Source: Flavobacteriaceae bacterium
GTDB taxonomy: Bacteria > Bacteroidota > Bacteroidia > Flavobacteriales > Flavobacteriaceae
Assembly: GCA_030590765.1 (NCBI GenBank)
Contig: JAUVCP010000087.1
Span: 1 to 7,723 of the forward strand
Direction of reading: 5' to 3'
Length of the DNA stretch: 7,723 nucleotides
Shown: positions 5,749 to 7,723 of the stretch, one piece after another
How the letters are laid out: the number at the start of each line of letters is the position of its first letter
Position numbering within the stretch: the first letter of the stretch is position 1
Notes under the pieces: generated by a model
The model's database searches: none
What the model saw: the letters and a program-made list of their open reading frames with translations, nothing else
What the model was told of the DNA's origin: nothing
Translations under genes and position numbers: made by a program

Positions 5749-7723
5749 ATGAAAATTTTTCAACTATTCATTTTATCATTTTTAACAATTTCCTTTATTA
5801 GCTGTAAAGATTCTGGTAATAAGGACATTGCAATTACAATTGATAAGAATAAAGATCAAAATGGTTTTAATTATGAAACTGTAAAAGGAGATCCCACAGG
5901 TTTACGTTTGTACACTTTAGAAAACGGACTTAAAGTTTATTTGAGTAAGAATACAGATGAACCAAAAATTCAAACTTTTGTTGCTGTAAGAGCAGGCTCG
6001 AATTATGATCCAAAAGGATCAACAGGATTAGCTCATTATTTAGAACATATGGTATTTAAAGGTACCAGTGAATTTGGATCCTATGATTGGAGCTCAGAAA
6101 AAGTACTGCTGGATTCAATTTCAAATCTGTATGAAAAGCATAAAGCAGAGAAAGATGAAGAGAAGAAACTTGAGATATACCATCAGATAGATAAGGTTTC
6201 TTTGGAAGCATCTAATTATTCAATAGCAAATGAATATGACAAAATGGTTGGTTCTTTAGGAGCACAGGGGACAAATGCACATACCTGGTTTGAAGAAACG
6301 GTTTATAAGAATAAAATTCCTGCTAACGAATTAAACAAATGGGCAAAACTGGAAAGTGATCGTTTTGGCGAATTGGTCTTGCGTTTATTTCACACGGAAT
6401 TGGAAGTAGTTTACGAAGAATTTAACAGAGGTCAGGATAGTGATGGCCGCAAAAAATTTTCCAAGACATTGGAAGGACTTTTTCCAACGCATCCATACGG
6501 ACAACAAACTACCATTGGAACTTCAGAGCATTTGAAGAACCCTTCATTGGTTGCAATTCATAATTATTTTGATAAATATTATGTACCCAATAACATGGCA
6601 GTTGTATTGGTTGGTGATATTGAATTTGATAAAACAATAAAATTGATAAATGATACTTTTGGTAAATTAAAGAATAAGGAAGTTATACATCCTGTGTTAC
6701 CAAAGGAAGACCCAATTACTTCACCGGTTGTAAATGAAGTATTTGGTCCTACATCTGAATCAGTGTATGTAACATTCAGAACTGATAAAATTGGAAGCAA
6801 TGATGAAAAAATGGTCACATTGATTGATATGATCCTTGCTAATAGTCAGGCTGGTTTATTTGATCTTAACCTCAATCAACAACAGAAATTACAAAGAGCA
6901 TCTTCGTTTGCTATATTTTTAAATGATTATGGTATTCATTTTTTAGACGGGAGTCCTAAAGCAGGTCAAAGTTTAGAAGAGGTGAAAGATTTAATGTTGG
7001 GTGAGCTTGATAAAATCAAAAAAGGAGAATTTGATGAATGGATGCTTGAGGCTGTAGTTAATGATCTAAAATTAAATCAATTAAGACAATATGAAAATAG
7101 TACAGCATTAGCTACATCTTACTACAATGCTTTTATACATCATGAAAACTGGAAAGATAAAGTTCAATTTCTGGAAGATTTAAAAAGTATTTCAAAACAG
7201 GATATGGTTGCTTTTGCAAATTCTTTTTATAAGGATAATTATGTTGTTACCTATAAGAGAAAAGGAGAGGATAAAAATATTGCAAAAGTTCAAAACCCCG
7301 GAATTACCCCGGTTCATTTGAATAGAGATAAGCAATCAGATTATGTAAGGAATTTCGAAAATTTAAAATCTGAAAATCTAAAACCAGTATTTGTTGATTA
7401 TAAATCAGAGATCCATACAGATAAATTGAAAAACGGAATTGAAGTATCTTATATTGAAAACAAGATAAATGATCTTTTCAATTTGAACATTATTTTTGAT
7501 ATGGGAAGTGATAACAATAAAAAGTTAGCTCTTGCTGTAGGTTATCTGGATTATCTAGGAACTGAAAAACTCTCACCGGAACAGGTAAAAAAAGAGTTTT
7601 ATAAACTGGGTATTTCTTATAGAGTGAGTACAGGTGGAGATAGATCTAATGTTTCTCTTTCAGGATTAAAAGAAAATTTGCCAAAAGGATTAGAATTATT
7701 GGAAGACCTATGGGATAATGCGG
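5749..7723 (+). CDS. M16 family zinc metallopeptidase, predicted lipoprotein (3' end outside window)
   Basis: The frame is open from ATG 5749 to the right edge (658 codons); Bacteroidota relatives run to roughly 950-1000 residues, so about a third is missing. A hydrophobic signal peptide (1-18) ends in FISC with C19 as the likely lipidated residue, so the protein should be a membrane-anchored lipoprotein outside the cytoplasm. The inverted zinc motif HYLEH is at 96-100 (H96, E99, H100) and the third ligand is probably E224 (or E223) in EVVYEEFNRG. GAQGTNAHTWFEETVY (171-186) is a typical substrate-groove segment. The distance from H100 to E224 exceeds the usual 74-76 residues by about 48, explained by a charged helical insert around 111-166. 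An M16_C domain covers about 265-450, and a second, normally inactive M16 half starts near 555 (LKNGIEVSYIEN). It probably degrades peptides in the envelope; substrate unknown. It follows a terminator and is a separate transcription unit, though I see no convincing promoter. Confidence 0.93.
   Translation, partial: MKIFQLFILSFLTISFISCKDSGNKDIAITIDKNKDQNGFNYETVKGDPTGLRLYTLENGLKVYLSKNTDEPKIQTFVAVRAGSNYDPKGSTGLAHYLEHMVFKGTSEFGSYDWSSEKVLLDSISNLYEKHKAEKDEEKKLEIYHQIDKVSLEASNYSIANEYDKMVGSLGAQGTNAHTWFEETVYKNKIPANELNKWAKLESDRFGELVLRLFHTELEVVYEEFNRGQDSDGRKKFSKTLEGLFPTHPYGQQTTIGTSEHLKNPSLVAIHNYFDKYYVPNNMAVVLVGDIEFDKTIKLINDTFGKLKNKEVIHPVLPKEDPITSPVVNEVFGPTSESVYVTFRTDKIGSNDEKMVTLIDMILANSQAGLFDLNLNQQQKLQRASSFAIFLNDYGIHFLDGSPKAGQSLEEVKDLMLGELDKIKKGEFDEWMLEAVVNDLKLNQLRQYENSTALATSYYNAFIHHENWKDKVQFLEDLKSISKQDMVAFANSFYKDNYVVTYKRKGEDKNIAKVQNPGITPVHLNRDKQSDYVRNFENLKSENLKPVFVDYKSEIHTDKLKNGIEVSYIENKINDLFNLNIIFDMGSDNNKKLALAVGYLDYLGTEKLSPEQVKKEFYKLGISYRVSTGGDRSNVSLSGLKENLPKGLELLEDLWDNA

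Noticed and set aside
6579..6818. Reverse-strand open frame opposite the M16 peptidase
   Set aside because: The forward frame is continuous and conserved here; the antisense product has no recognisable features.

Overview
The window looks like an ordinary core-metabolism locus from a low-GC member of the Bacteroidota, probably Flavobacteriia-like. The evidence is the fused LpxC-FabZ protein, the order lpxD / lpxC-fabZ / lpxA / efp / second lpxD / sucD, A-rich translation starts without Shine-Dalgarno sequences, a TAnnTTTG promoter element, and a large M16 lipoprotein peptidase. All recognised genes are on the + strand.

Layout. Bases 1 to about 180 do not match the rest. They hold the last codons of an unidentified gene and the start of a type IV pilin/type II secretion pseudopilin gene (GspJ/PilW-like). 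This start runs in frame into the body of lpxD, whose usual N-terminal uridine-binding domain (about 100 residues) is missing. The simplest reading is a contig-end assembly chimera or a recombination junction near 172-190, not a designed fusion protein. Bases 190-4663 are a compact lipid A (Raetz pathway) cluster: lpxD catalytic part, lpxC-fabZ, lpxA, efp (elongation factor P) and a second, diverged lpxD paralogue, with gaps of only 2-21 bp. Bases 4664-4752 are an AT-rich gap with a plausible Bacteroidota promoter ahead of sucD (succinyl-CoA synthetase alpha). A strong intrinsic terminator at about 5684-5722 closes this block. From 5749 to the right edge runs the first 658 codons of an M16 zinc metallopeptidase lipoprotein, cut by the window end.

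How the genes work together. LpxA acylates UDP-GlcNAc with a hydroxyacyl-ACP, the LpxC half deacetylates the product, and LpxD adds the second hydroxyacyl chain. The FabZ half dehydrates hydroxyacyl-ACP for fatty-acid elongation, so it competes for the acyl pool used by LpxA and LpxD. EF-P (translation of proline stretches) and SucD (TCA cycle) are housekeeping neighbours with no direct part in lipid A synthesis.

I see no mobile element, CRISPR array, tRNA, rRNA or defence system, and no convincing undescribed system. The points most worth a second look are the chimeric left edge and the second LpxD, which has lost one of the two active-site histidines.
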